DNA of 64,000 nucleotides from assembly GCA_002286855.1 (NCBI GenBank), contig NRSV01000001.1, positions 720,276 through 784,275 on the forward strand, written 5' to 3'. This document shows positions 1-9,755 of this stretch, piece by piece. A program made the position numbers and the translations under genes. The notes under the pieces were generated by a model, which saw nothing but the letters and a program-made list of their open reading frames with translations, did not search any database and was not told the DNA's origin. Position 1 is the first letter of the stretch. Every line of letters begins with the position of its first letter. This DNA comes from Bipolaris cookei. Its lineage: Eukaryota; Ascomycota; Dothideomycetes; Pleosporales; Pleosporaceae.

Positions 1-101
1 CAAGGGGCCCTGTGCCAAGAGCAATGACATATGCAATAGAGTTGTATTTAGTAGAGAGCTAGTAACTGTAGAGGAGCCTTTCAAAAGTTCCTGCTGACAG
101 G
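1..101 (+). repeat. Left terminal inverted repeat of the 3-kb Tc1-like element
   Basis: Reads as the reverse complement of 2893-2993: base 1 pairs with 2993, 97 consecutive positions match, then one mismatch and three more matches. The outer sequence begins CAAGGGGCCCTG. Confidence 0.9.
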
Positions 102-164
102 TGTGTGTATTGGGCCGACTGTCTTGGCACCTACCATTTTTTTGAAGCTGGAGGAACAGCTAAA

Positions 165-1278
165 ACGTGGTTCACAAGTGAGTCGCTAACCCAAGCGAGT
201 CGCTAACGCCTCACCAGCGCGTCGACTTCGCAACGTTATCACAGCTATTCAGTATAGTATATTAAAAATCGTAATAAACCAATTTACTCCTAAGATCTAT
301 CACTATCACTAGCACTATCAATTTCAACTGCGCAGGTACGAGCGTTGTGTCCAGTCTGCTTGCAACGCCCGCACCGCCTCTCTCCTCGCACCCTCTTCGA
401 CGCACTCTCACCACCACCACGACTGCTACCCGCCTGTTCAGCTAATGATTCTTGTACCTCGCCTATAGTAAGAGTCTCTTCTGTCCGCACGTATCGACGC
501 TTGCAGCTCTTACGCTTATTTGATTCGTCTAGAGCCTCTTGAAGAGTAGCCGGCGACCCGACGCGCCCACGCCTTGGATCACAGTAACCCACTCACAGTT
601 GCCTGGCTGTATCCGCTTCTTCTTACCATATCCTTCTGATGCTGTGATAACTAACTGTGATGATATCTTGCCCATCATGAAGCCAGTTTCGTCAAAGTTG
701 TAGATATCGTCGTCTACGATACCCCACTTCTGCTTTGTCGCCTGGACTAAGTCGAACCAGCGCTGGATAGCCGCTGGGTCCTCGCAGGCGGCTCGCTGGT
801 GATCATAGGGGCGGCTCCAGCGCGTACGGAGCTCAGGAGTTTGCTTGACAAAGTTGTCAACCCAGTTCTTGCCAACACGGTTGCCAGTGCGCTCCTCTAA
901 TAGTTTATTAGCCATTTCTCGAACGTCAGGCTTTGTAGGCGCAAATCTTCGCGCAGACTCCTCAAGGATACGCTTAAGTATAGCCTCCTCTTCTAGCTTA
1001 TCAAGGCGCTTCGACTTCGGTACGCAGTCGCGTCGGGGGCGTTTCCCAGCGCGTCGATCAGATAGAGTTCTTTGTGGGACGTTGTAGATAGTAGCAGCAC
1101 GGTTTACACTCTGAACACGTTGCGATAGAACATCAAGAAGAGCAAGTTGAAGATCTGATTCAGTATAGGTAGATTGAGTATTGCGTTGTTGAGACATCAC
1201 GCGTTATAGTGTTGAAGTCGACGCGCTGGTGAGGCGTTAGCGACTCGCTTGGGTTAGCGACTCACTTATGAACCACGT
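165..1278 (-). mobile_element. Deleted pogo/Fot-type element, copy A (nested)
   Basis: A 1114-base element bounded by inverted ends ACGTGGTTCACAAGTGAG... and ...CACTTATGAACCACGT. The subterminal regions (to ~243 and from ~1201) are also inverted copies of each other and carry internally repeated GAGTCGCTAAC motifs. A TA follows the right end (1279-1280); the left flank is AA, with TA two bases further out, so the expected TA duplication is imperfect. It interrupts the Tc1-like element between its left repeat and its transposase. Closely related to 9756-10851. Confidence 0.85.
290..1200 (-). pseudogene. Internally deleted pogo transposase (copy A)
   Basis: The 5' part (1200-529) is an open frame of 223 residues beginning MMSQQRN. 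It contains a Psq/CENP-B-like helix-turn-helix region (RAATIYNVPQRTL), the second DNA-binding half ending around WVDNF, and the first catalytic aspartate in NFDETGF. After the QPGNCEWV block the rest of the DDE domain is missing. The sequence jumps, near 545-556 and out of frame, to the C-terminal tail (592-290), which has a basic stretch and a zinc knuckle CGRCKQTGHNARTC (C-x2-C-x4-H-x4-C). Two of the three catalytic acids are lost, so it cannot transpose by itself. The N-terminal frame is uninterrupted and could encode a DNA-binding fragment; whether it is expressed is unknown. Confidence 0.85.
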
Positions 1279-1311
1279 TACCCATATTTTTGTGGTGTTT
1301 TCAAATAAAAT

Positions 1312-2656
1312 ATGACTCCAAATACTGATGTTTGCACTCGTGCTTCGGTCGTTACGTTGAAGTCACCTTTTGGTGGCAAATCCACGAACCAAATCAGTGT
1401 AATAATGGGTATTTCACCGTGTAAGATTAACTCAATTTATGGAAGAGCCTGCCAGCGAGGCTCTGAGCCCAATGCGCCTACAATTAATCTTCTCCCAGAA
1501 TACTTAGAGGATGCACCTCGCGCTGGCCGTCCTCGTAAACAAGAAGATACCCACGAAGCTAACCTAGAAAAAGTACGCCGCGATAGGTACGGTAGAGAGA
1601 AGAGCTGTGCTAACATAGGTGGCGAAGTTAGTATTCACGGCTACAACGTTTCGTCTACTATCGTATGGAGAGTTCTCAAAGCAGCGGGCTACAACAAGAC
1701 GAAGTCAACGCGGAAGCCTGGGTTGACACAGAGGATGAGACAGGAGAGACTTGAATGGTGCCTTGCGCATAGAGATTGGACGCTAGAAGATTGGAAAAAC
1801 GTCATCTGGTCAGACGAGACCTGCGTCGTGCTCAACCACCAGTGTCGTGGCTATCGCGTCTGGCGACGACCAGATGAGATATTCACCAAGTCTGTCATTC
1901 GCGAGCGGTGGAAGGGCTACTCTGAGTTTATGTTCTGGGGCTGCTTCTCATACGATCAGAAGGGCCCCTGCCACGTCTGGAGACCTGAGACTGCATAGGA
2001 GAAAAGACAGGCAGCTCTTCAGATTGAAGAGTTAACAAGGTTCTGAAGCCAGTGATGAGAGAGCAGTAGGAGTTCATAACGGGCATGAGGAGGTTAGGAT
2101 TAAGAAAGAAGCCAGACAAATCTCCTCAGTGGAGATTTCCAAAAGAGACTGGTAAGCTAACTTGTGATGGTGGAGGTGGTGTTGATTGGTGGCGCTACCA
2201 GACTGAATTTTACTCCCAAAGCTTATACCCTTCGCAAAGGAGTGTCTAAAAGGGAGACCGTGTACAGTTGTTCAAGAAGATAAGGCTCCTTCGCATGCTC
2301 ATCATGCGCAGCATATAATATATGAACAACAGGGCGTGGAGCGGCTTATCTGGTGTGGTAATTTACCTGATCTCAACGCTGTTGAGCCAGCTTGGTCATG
2401 GCTCAAAAGGAGAACAACGAGCAAAGGGGCACCAAAAAACAGAGCAGAGGGGGCAAAGGGACGGCTACACTGGTGGCAGGGGTTGCCTGTTGGGACATAT
2501 ATCGGAATCGAGCTGACGACACTAATCTTATCTCGGTCTTGCTACGGGCATACAAGTGTCAGCAAGGGCATACGCGTCTCAGCAGGGGAACACGTTTCAG
2601 CAGTTGCAGCCTTACCTGCTACTGCTGAGTACATAGCTACGTTGATAGCCCAGTAG
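1312..2656 (+). pseudogene. Tc1-like DD34E transposase, broken
   Basis: The first open part (1312-1998) has the helix-turn-helix region, a GRPRK basic motif and the first catalytic Asp in WSDET. It stops at TAG (1996-1998), probably from CAG, then continues in the same frame until a frameshift near 2035. Another TAG lies near 2070 and a further shift near 2210. The final part carries the second Asp (VVQEDKAPSHAH) and the catalytic Glu (PDLNAVEPAW) with 34 residues between them, the Tc1 spacing. Each piece aligns with what is expected of a full-length transposase, so the gene was complete before it decayed. Confidence 0.85.
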
Positions 2657-2892
2657 CTAGTCGAATCAGTCAAGTCTTTATTTTTAGTGTTTTGTGCAAC
2701 TGCAGTCGTTTGACTCAATTAAGACCTTTGTCGTGCCAACACTGCCTCAACACCAAATCCAGTCTTGGATAGAGCGTATTCCATTTCATATTGAAGAAAT
2801 AATTCGACTTGAAGCCGGTGATGAGTACAAGGAAGAGCAGCAGGAAAGATCCGATTAACCTTCGGTAGTGTTTCGGCAGTGATACAGATGAC

Positions 2893-2993
2893 CCTCTCAG
2901 CAGGAACTTTTGAAAGGCTCCTCTACAGTTACTAGCTCTCTACTAAATACAACTCTATTGCATATGTCATTGCTCTTGGCACAGGGCCCCTTG
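2893..2993 (-). repeat. Right terminal inverted repeat of the 3-kb Tc1-like element
   Basis: Mirror of 1-101. It ends CAGGGCCCCTTG at 2993, after which unrelated sequence begins, so this is taken as the element boundary. Confidence 0.9.
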
Positions 2994-3557
2994 ATCCTGA
3001 CCCCTTACATGCTGTGGCTTGGCTGAGGTCGTTACTCCTGCGGCCTTGCAAAGGCTGTGCCACTACGCTCCAATACAATCGCAATTTGATTGTCTACAAT
3101 TATGTGGAGACATACATTGCTTATACACCCCATAATCGCATATTTGGCACATCCTAGTATGGCAATCCTAAAGCAGTTAGAATCTACAGAAAGTAGAAGG
3201 AAGGCTGATAGTCTTACCCTGCCTGAATCGCAGGTATTACCTCGTGGGGATAAACCCGCCTCGTGGGAAATATCTAGTTGACGTCGGTCAACGTCCGCCT
3301 GAACGTAGGGCATTGAGAAAAGAATTATGTATAGGTGTTGGAAAACGTAGGTAAGCTTCATATTGGTAATTGGGGGAGGGGAAATAGGCCTAGGGAGTTG
3401 ACTAGAGTCTTGTGTCAACTAGTTTAACTGTGTAGGACTGCGCTCTAAATAGTAATCGCTGGAGGATATTAAGATTACATTTGATAAGGATTTGGCCATC
3501 TAAGGGGCTTTTTCAGTATCAACTTATTCGAAGTCTAATCTAAATGCGTTTAAGGGT
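2994..3557. other. Intergenic, inside the transposon island
   Basis: I see no credible gene. Short open frames on both strands lack recognisable motifs. It is flanked by the Tc1-like element on the left and the long inverted-repeat element on the right. Confidence 0.6.
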
Positions 3558-4909
3558 GAGCATCTTATCTCGTAAATCAGACATTTTGGCAATGGGGCGT
3601 CGCGCTAACAAGTAGCGCTATACAGACTAATGGAATAATAATGATAATAATAACAAGTAGCGCGGCGCTAAAGCGCTAATGCGGAGCTAAAAACTCCTGC
3701 GAACTTCTGAGCCAATGGCAGTAGGAGAAGGGCTATTATCGCCAAAGGGTCTGAGGAAATTTGGTTCCATGTTTGGTGATACTCAGCGAAGGTTGTTAGC
3801 GATATTTTGTACTCTCTTCAACGCGATACTTGTCCTACACAGCGCCATATTTTACTATATTAGAGTGTTGCAAAATCATCTGTAGGTAATTCTGCGTCTT
3901 TTTCACACGGTCTCAATAGATGTAGCTGTGACGAACGCGTCTCCAAGTCCAATTGAGTTAGCCACCTCTTCCCAGCTGCCACTTCTATTTCCCTATACAT
4001 CTATAGATATATCCAGTTCTATAACACTAGCGATATCAATAGTAGGATCCCCATTCTGATCATGACCTTCGTATGTAAGCTCAGCGAATGCGCTGATATC
4101 TATAAAGGAGTTGTCGTCAACCGTACACGGTAGCACTGCAGAACTAGCAGACATGTCCTTAACGTACTCACTATTGAACTACAAGGACCTGTTGACCCGC
4201 CGCAACAGCAATAGGCCTGGAAGTATCCAGGAGTATCCAGGAGTTTTTTTTTGGCGTGTCACGCTGCGTTGAGCTGCAAGACCTACCCTAGTAGCGATAG
4301 GCCTAGGAGTTTTCAGGAGTTTTTGGTGTGTTATGTTGCGTTACGCTGGGTGTTGGGACCTTGGCTGGACGGTCAGAACGCGCCAACCAGCGATAGACTA
4401 ACGAGGGCTTTTTATTTGGCGGAGCGGCACAAAACCAAGTGAGCTATTCAAGACCGCTTAGAACAATGAGCTCAGGAGTTCTCAGGGGGTTTAAGCAGCT
4501 GGTGGTGGCGTAGGCATAGGTGTTTAAAAGGGGTGCAACGTATGCTGCGCAACACATAGATTTTTTAGAAAGGCACTTTTTTTCAACGCTGTATCTTTCC
4601 TACACCGTGATGAAACTGCTGCTAGAAATTTATATCAGGAGGATGAGAAAGATATGCTCCATTCAATGAGTTTATCCTAGCTCTAGAACTGATGGTGGTG
4701 ATGATATATTGATAAAAATGTAAGGTCAGTTGGTAAAAATCTCGTTGGTTATCACCAAACGTGGAACCAAATCTTCTCAGACGCTCCGCTAATGGCCGCT
4801 TCAAATCTTTACATAATCAGCCTCTGATTGGCTCAGAAGTTTTGGCAGCACGTTAGAATTTAGCATCCATCTAGCGGAACGTCTGATTCATGAGATAATG
4901 AGCATCGTG
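3558..4909. mobile_element. Putative non-autonomous element with long diverged inverted repeats
   Basis: The left arm (about 3558-3790) and the right arm (about 4735-4909) are diverged inverted copies. Matching landmarks are ATCAGAC (left ~3576, right ~4880, inverted), AACTTCTGAGCCAAT, and the stretch encoding FGSMFGD (left) or FGSTFGD (right, minus strand). The centre holds two diverged copies of an ~80-base unit (4227-4370) that differ mainly by C versus T. There is no transposase. This looks like a decayed foldback or long-TIR element; exact ends and family are not established. Confidence 0.5.
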
Positions 4910-5728
4910 ATTGTGTTCAATGCTGACCCATCTAATATCCGTTACGGAGGGGCAAATGTTAGCGGCGGAGTGACACGGACTAGGAAGAAAACTCTAAATA
5001 ATTACTAGCCGGAGGACGGCCGATACGAGCACAGTGCTACAGTATTATTTCTTAGTAGAGCGACGGCATTGGCATCTTCAGGCAGCGCAAACGGCGGTGG
5101 TCAAGGTCGTGTTGCAATGGCGAGGCCAAGCATCTGACCGTAGAGGCTTCTAGAAAGCTACAAGCATGCACCACAGTCATTCTTAGCAGCGAACTGCTAT
5201 AGAAATAGCGTCGAATTCGTTACGATAACGAGCATATAGCGATATTTAAGCACGCTACTGCAGGCTGCCTGCATGCCAAGTGCTGCCAACAGTACACGTC
5301 CTGTAGGATGCGGTTTAACGATCTTGCCGTCTATGCGGAGAAACTGCCGGGATGTATATTTATTACTCTAAATCAACTTTTTGAGTGTGCAGTCTTAACC
5401 TTTGCTATCCTAGCCTCCTTTCTAGCCTACCGAGCTGTTCGCAGAAGTGTACCATCGTAGAGGGATAGAGGGGTGTTAGAAGAGAGTTAGCCAACAGCAT
5501 TAATAGAACGAACGATAGCACGGTTAACAATGCAATTTTGTTTGAGTCGGAGGCTGATGTTCTAGAATTGCGAGAGCTGCAGAGTGAATGCGCATTACGC
5601 TTTTCTATACGCAGGCACGCTGTGGACAATCTAAGGGGTTGAAAGAGAAAGCGTCCCGCTACACCGTGTGTTCAGGCACGTAGGGATGGACGTTACGCCT
5701 CGAGGATCATCTTCGCCTATACTATCAT
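4910..5728. other. Intergenic, inside the transposon island
   Basis: No gene recognised. The stretch probably includes the 3' end of the Fot1-type element that follows, but I could not define its terminal repeat with confidence. Confidence 0.5.
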
Positions 5729-7345
5729 TTAAAGGCAATGCGGATGCAGACGATACCGATTAGGCGCGGTGCGAATACTAGTCAATCTGAGACCCTTGCG
5801 TTTACGACTACGCTGCCCCTTCTTTATAGCAGCTTCTTCTTTTGCAGCACCCCTTGCCTTCATCTCTTCAAGGTCCTCGAAGCTCATTACCTTGGCCTTG
5901 CCTAACACGACTGACCTGGTCGGTCGACGAGCTCTGGCTTCGTTGTTTATCTTGAAAAGAAATTGATTGCGGTCCTTTAGGAGGACTCGCTCAGCAAACG
6001 AGATCTGAGCAGCATTTGCGAGTTTTTGTATGCGCCTCTTCGTCTCGTTGGCCACATAGGTGTCTTGCTTGATTGTGTTGTGCAACAATGTAAACGCTTC
6101 CGCTGTCACTGGTGTTACTGGCGTCATAGGCATTTGAGGCGTTGTGTCGTTCTCATTAGTGCTCGCAACAATGGTTCCTGGAACGTCAACTGCAGCTGGA
6201 GGTTTTAGGATGTCTTTCAGTACTCTATTCGGATTAAAAGGGTACAAGCCGGCTGCAGACCAACCAGCTCTAACATTCCTTCGTGTTAATGCCCTTTACC
6301 TGGCAGGACGGTATAGATAGGTGAAATGCTCTTTGCCGACTATATCTACGCCTCTTCGGTTCAGTCGTTCAACCTGGTCACGGTATGCCGTTTTTAAGGG
6401 TGCGAAAGGCCCGACGTCACAGGGTTGTAGCTTATGAGATATGTGAGAGGGCAAACGACACAGAATGATGTTGTTAGTAAGACATAACTCCAGGATCTCG
6501 AGCGTTTCATGGCTCCCGAAGCCATCGCACACCAACATACGTGGCTTTCGATTAGCTCGTGTTTTAGTTTGAGGATCGAACACACGTGTAAGCCACTCTA
6601 AACTGATCTTAGAGTCGTTGTAGCCGTTCTTAGAGTGCACATAGTGCCATCCTGGCGTCTCGTGAGTGGTCCAATTGCTGCAGTGGGTTGAAGCGGGCCA
6701 GATAATCAGCGGTAGCAGCGCTCTACCATCTGCACTTACGCATTCGACCGCGGTGACCATTGTCCGTTTCATGCCTCCACCTCTATAGTTCCGCCGGTCA
6801 TCCTTACCTACCAGGACCTTAACCGAACCAAGCATGCTTTGCATGAAACCAGTCTCATCCATATTATAGACGTTTTCTGGGAGGACATCCGGATTCCCCA
6901 GTACCTGTCCAATTACATCGAACCACTCGACTATCTTGTCATATACGTTGTTCTCCTGACGCTTCTAGTCTATCGATTTGACTTTTCTCGCTTGCAGCTC
7001 GGGATGCCGCTCGGCAAAGGCTTTCGGCCAGTTCTTGCCTGGGGGCTTAATTGGTTGCGTCTTCGTAGACTGTTGACGGGCTATACTAAAAGCTAAGAAG
7101 CAGATGAACTTCATTCGCACTGGGTGGCCAAGGGTGAACATCAGTAGCAAGAACTGGATCAGACCTTTCTCCTCCTCTCGGTTGAGGTACTGCTGACTTC
7201 GAGCCTGCTCCTCCTGCAAGCGTCATCCGTTACGTCGATGGACCAGGATAGAGATTGGAACATTGCTGTGTTCTGATCGAGCAGCAAACGTATCGGGCAC
7301 GCCTGCAGGAAGAGCCTGCGCCAGAGCTCGGCTAGCTGGGTCCAT
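5729..7345 (-). pseudogene. Fot1/pogo-type transposase with three in-frame stop codons
   Basis: From the ATG at 7345 a single reading frame of about 539 codons runs to 5729, close to the length usual for Fot1-type transposases. It is broken only by TGA (7225-7223), TAG (6967-6965) and TAA (6298-6296); I find no frameshift. The order is: N-terminal helix-turn-helix, CENP-B-like domain (QQYLNREEEKGLIQFLLLM, then PPGKNWP), first Asp in YNMDETGF, DDE core with VECVSADGRALLPLIIW, second Asp in LVCDGFGSHET, HKLQPCDVGPFAPLK, and a C-terminal tail from YPFNPNRVL. The TAG most likely replaces the TGG of a conserved Trp, a C-to-T change at CpA on the other strand. Nonfunctional as read. Confidence 0.88.
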
Positions 7346-7881
7346 GGCAACGTATATGGAGGGAAGAAGGCTGGAGCTTGCTTGACTCCGTGTATAATTC
7401 CGGACGAGGTCTTATAGGTCACTGCATAACTTCGCAACTTAAGAGTAGCTGCTAGATATACTAACGCATGTCCTAAGGCCTTCGAGATAGTGATTATCGT
7501 CGTGTTGGATAAGAAGACAGGGGTAGGTCGTGTTCATAGTGCACGGCGCTGCAGATAGATTCCTTGTAACGTCAACCAAGACTGCTGTCATTTTGCTTTC
7601 TGATGTTTGAGATAGGTTTTACTACCTGCCAAGTACATTATTAGACTATTTTGAACTCGATAGGATAGTGGGCTGCTGAACGGTGTTGCTGGAAGATATT
7701 CATAGTTCTGCACGGTGGGATGTTCTACCCACGGGGAGGGAGGTTACGAAAGGAACACGGTGACGTACGTAGGGCACAGCTACTTACAAATGTACAAGAG
7801 CCCTATTCGGATACCTCGTTTCTCGTCTCCGGTTGATTATCTTTTAGGGTTCAGAGCTTCGATAGAGGAGTCGCTTATGCA
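7346..7881. other. Intergenic between two pogo elements
   Basis: Presumably contains the 5' terminal region of the Fot1-type element and flanking DNA. No gene or clear terminal repeat was recognised. Confidence 0.5.
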
Positions 7882-9632
7882 ACCCAACCTGACGCAACGC
7901 CCTGCCCAATTGCTCTACAACAACGCAATAATAGTAGATGAAATGAAGAGAAATAACTGATTATTCAGCTCTGCATGAAGTCCGAGTATGCCCTTGAATA
8001 TGGCATTTCGTGCGCGTCGGCGGCGCGCGTTGACGTCGCTCACCAGTCTGGCTCTGGTCACCCCCCATGACTTACCCCCCTGCCTCTGCAGCCATCTGCT
8101 GAGCTTATTGGACCTGGAGCACTCCACCAGAAGCGATATATTGACGCCGCTGGTCTTGCTTTTGTCGTTGGCGCTGATTTTCTGCACGTAGCTTCTTGTT
8201 CTCTGCAAGAATTACTGCTGATTGCATTGCAAGCTGAGCGCTTTTAGCAAGCTGGCGTATCGCAACGCTTGTTGGGCTCTCTGATTTTCGGCGTAGCCGC
8301 TCTTGGAGATAGCGCAACTGCTGCTGAAGCTCTGCTATTGTATGTGGTGTCTCTGTCTGCGCTACTGCCTGAGCTGCAGCGTTATTATCTGTGGTTGTCT
8401 GTGGTGGAGACGGTGTCCTAGCTACTGTAAGCGACAACAGGACGCGATCGGGACAAGAAGGGACAAGTCCTGTCGCTTGAAAGCCTGCCTGGATGTTCTG
8501 CTGCGTGAATAGTATCGGCTGGATCTGTTGATAGACTGTAAGGAAGTCTATCTTGTCAATGTGGTAGACGCCTTGGTGGGCGAGCTTCTCAACCTCATGT
8601 CGGTACGCGCGCTTAAGCGGCGAGAAGCAGCTAACATCAAGCGGCTGGAGAAGATGTGACGTATGAGGCGGCATGCAGAGGGTGATAATCTTGTTCTCGG
8701 TGCAGTACTGGTCGAACTCTGGCGTTGCGTGGCTGCTATGACCGTCTAGGACAAGGAGCCGATAGACTCCAGCTATACGAACCGCTGTATGCTGGTTGAA
8801 GTGCTTCACCCACTCTATGCCAAGCTGATCAGTCGTCTAGCCGTTGTCTGAGATGCCAATAGTCCAGTCTGGCGGGAGACCATTGTACCAGTTGCTCTGG
8901 TGGACCTTGCTAGATAGGATCACCAACGATGGCAGACACCAGCCAGACGCGTTGACGCACTCGATCGCTGTAACCCACTCGCGATTGCCTGGCTGTATGA
9001 CGACTGCTCGGCTAACTCTGTCAGGGCTTGTGACTACCTTAGATGTGCCAGCGATGCCTATTGCGAGCCCGGTCTCGTCAAAGTTGTAGATATCCTGGTC
9101 TAAGACGCCGTACGTCTGGCGCGTCTCTTCTACTAGCTTAAACCATGCTGCGATTACAGTAGGACTCTCATAGTCAGCGTGCTGACTATTGAATTTCCTG
9201 CTCCAATTTGTCTGAAGCTCTGGCTGGCTCTGGACAAAGTGCGACATCCAACATTTGCCTACAGGTGCTGGAGGTGAATCTTGGCCGCGCGCAGCGAGTA
9301 GAGCGTCTGCCATTCGTCGTATGTCGATAATATGGGGCGGAAAACCGCGTCAGTCAATATCTAGGATCCACTGTACGAGAGACTCCTCTTCAAACAAGCG
9401 ATAGCTTGCGGTTGACAGAGACTGTCTCTGATCGTGGCTGGACACCATGGATACGCGTGTGTAGTGTAGATTGTGGTATATCAAAAGCTTTCGCAAGAGC
9501 ACGAATAGACTGTTTTAGATTATTACGATAAGAAGCTATAGCAAGACCTATTCTGCCTTCACGAGAAGCCTGTGCAGAGCGTTGTTGTCGCGGCATGGTG
9601 GTTGTGGTGCAGAGTGTCGCGTCAGGTTGGGT
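7882..9632 (-). mobile_element. Pogo-type element with degenerate transposase
   Basis: The 14-base ACCCAACCTGACGC at 7882-7895 is found inverted at 9619-9632, just outside both ends of a transposase relic (8105-9596). Flanking sequence beyond these is not obviously TA, so the true ends may lie a few bases outside. The size of about 1.75 kb suits a Fot/pogo element. Confidence 0.6.
8105..9596 (-). pseudogene. Pogo-type transposase, broken
   Basis: Starts MPRQQRSAQASREG at 9596 with a Psq-like helix-turn-helix (IRALAKAFDIPQSTL). A frameshift occurs near 9393 and a TGA near 9350. The main body (9313-8837) has a CENP-B-like domain, first Asp in YNFDETG and QPGNREWVTAIECVNASG. It ends at a TAG (8839-8837) where a Trp codon is expected. 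The last part (8809-8105) holds the second Asp in LLVLDGHSSHAT, HLLQPLDVSCFSPLK, and a long Gln/Arg-rich coiled-coil tail. All parts of the DDE domain remain, so this copy shows what the short derivatives at 165, 9756 and 10870 have lost. Confidence 0.87.
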
Positions 9633-9755
9633 GTGGTGCCCAGCTTACTGATCTCGCACGTTAACCGGAAAATCAACATAACCGGCTGTTGCCTACCAAA
9701 ACTATCTACCAACAATACGAACCATGTCCATTTTAACGTGCCTATTTTTGAAATA

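Larger units (their letters stand above)
1..2993 (+). mobile_element. Tc1-like DNA transposon, degenerate, with a nested pogo insertion
   Basis: The first ~101 bases and the last ~101 bases (2893-2993) are inverted copies, with the first 97 bases matching perfectly and one mismatch at 98. Between them lies a Tc1-type DD34E transposase relic (1312-2656). A second transposon (165-1278) is inserted between the left repeat and the transposase. The right end ...GGCCCCTTG is followed by ATCC; the left end coincides with the window edge, so one or more outer bases and the left target duplication may lie outside. The perfect arms beside a damaged transposase suggest the arms are still recent or were homogenised. 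Confidence 0.82.

Noticed and set aside
7159..7437. 92-residue minus-strand open frame before the Fot1-type transposase
   Set aside because: It overlaps, in another frame, the N-terminal transposase codons that start at 7345; a shadow frame.
5641..7590. Attempt to define terminal repeats of the Fot1-type element
   Set aside because: Only short matches such as GACGTTAC on both sides; not better than chance.
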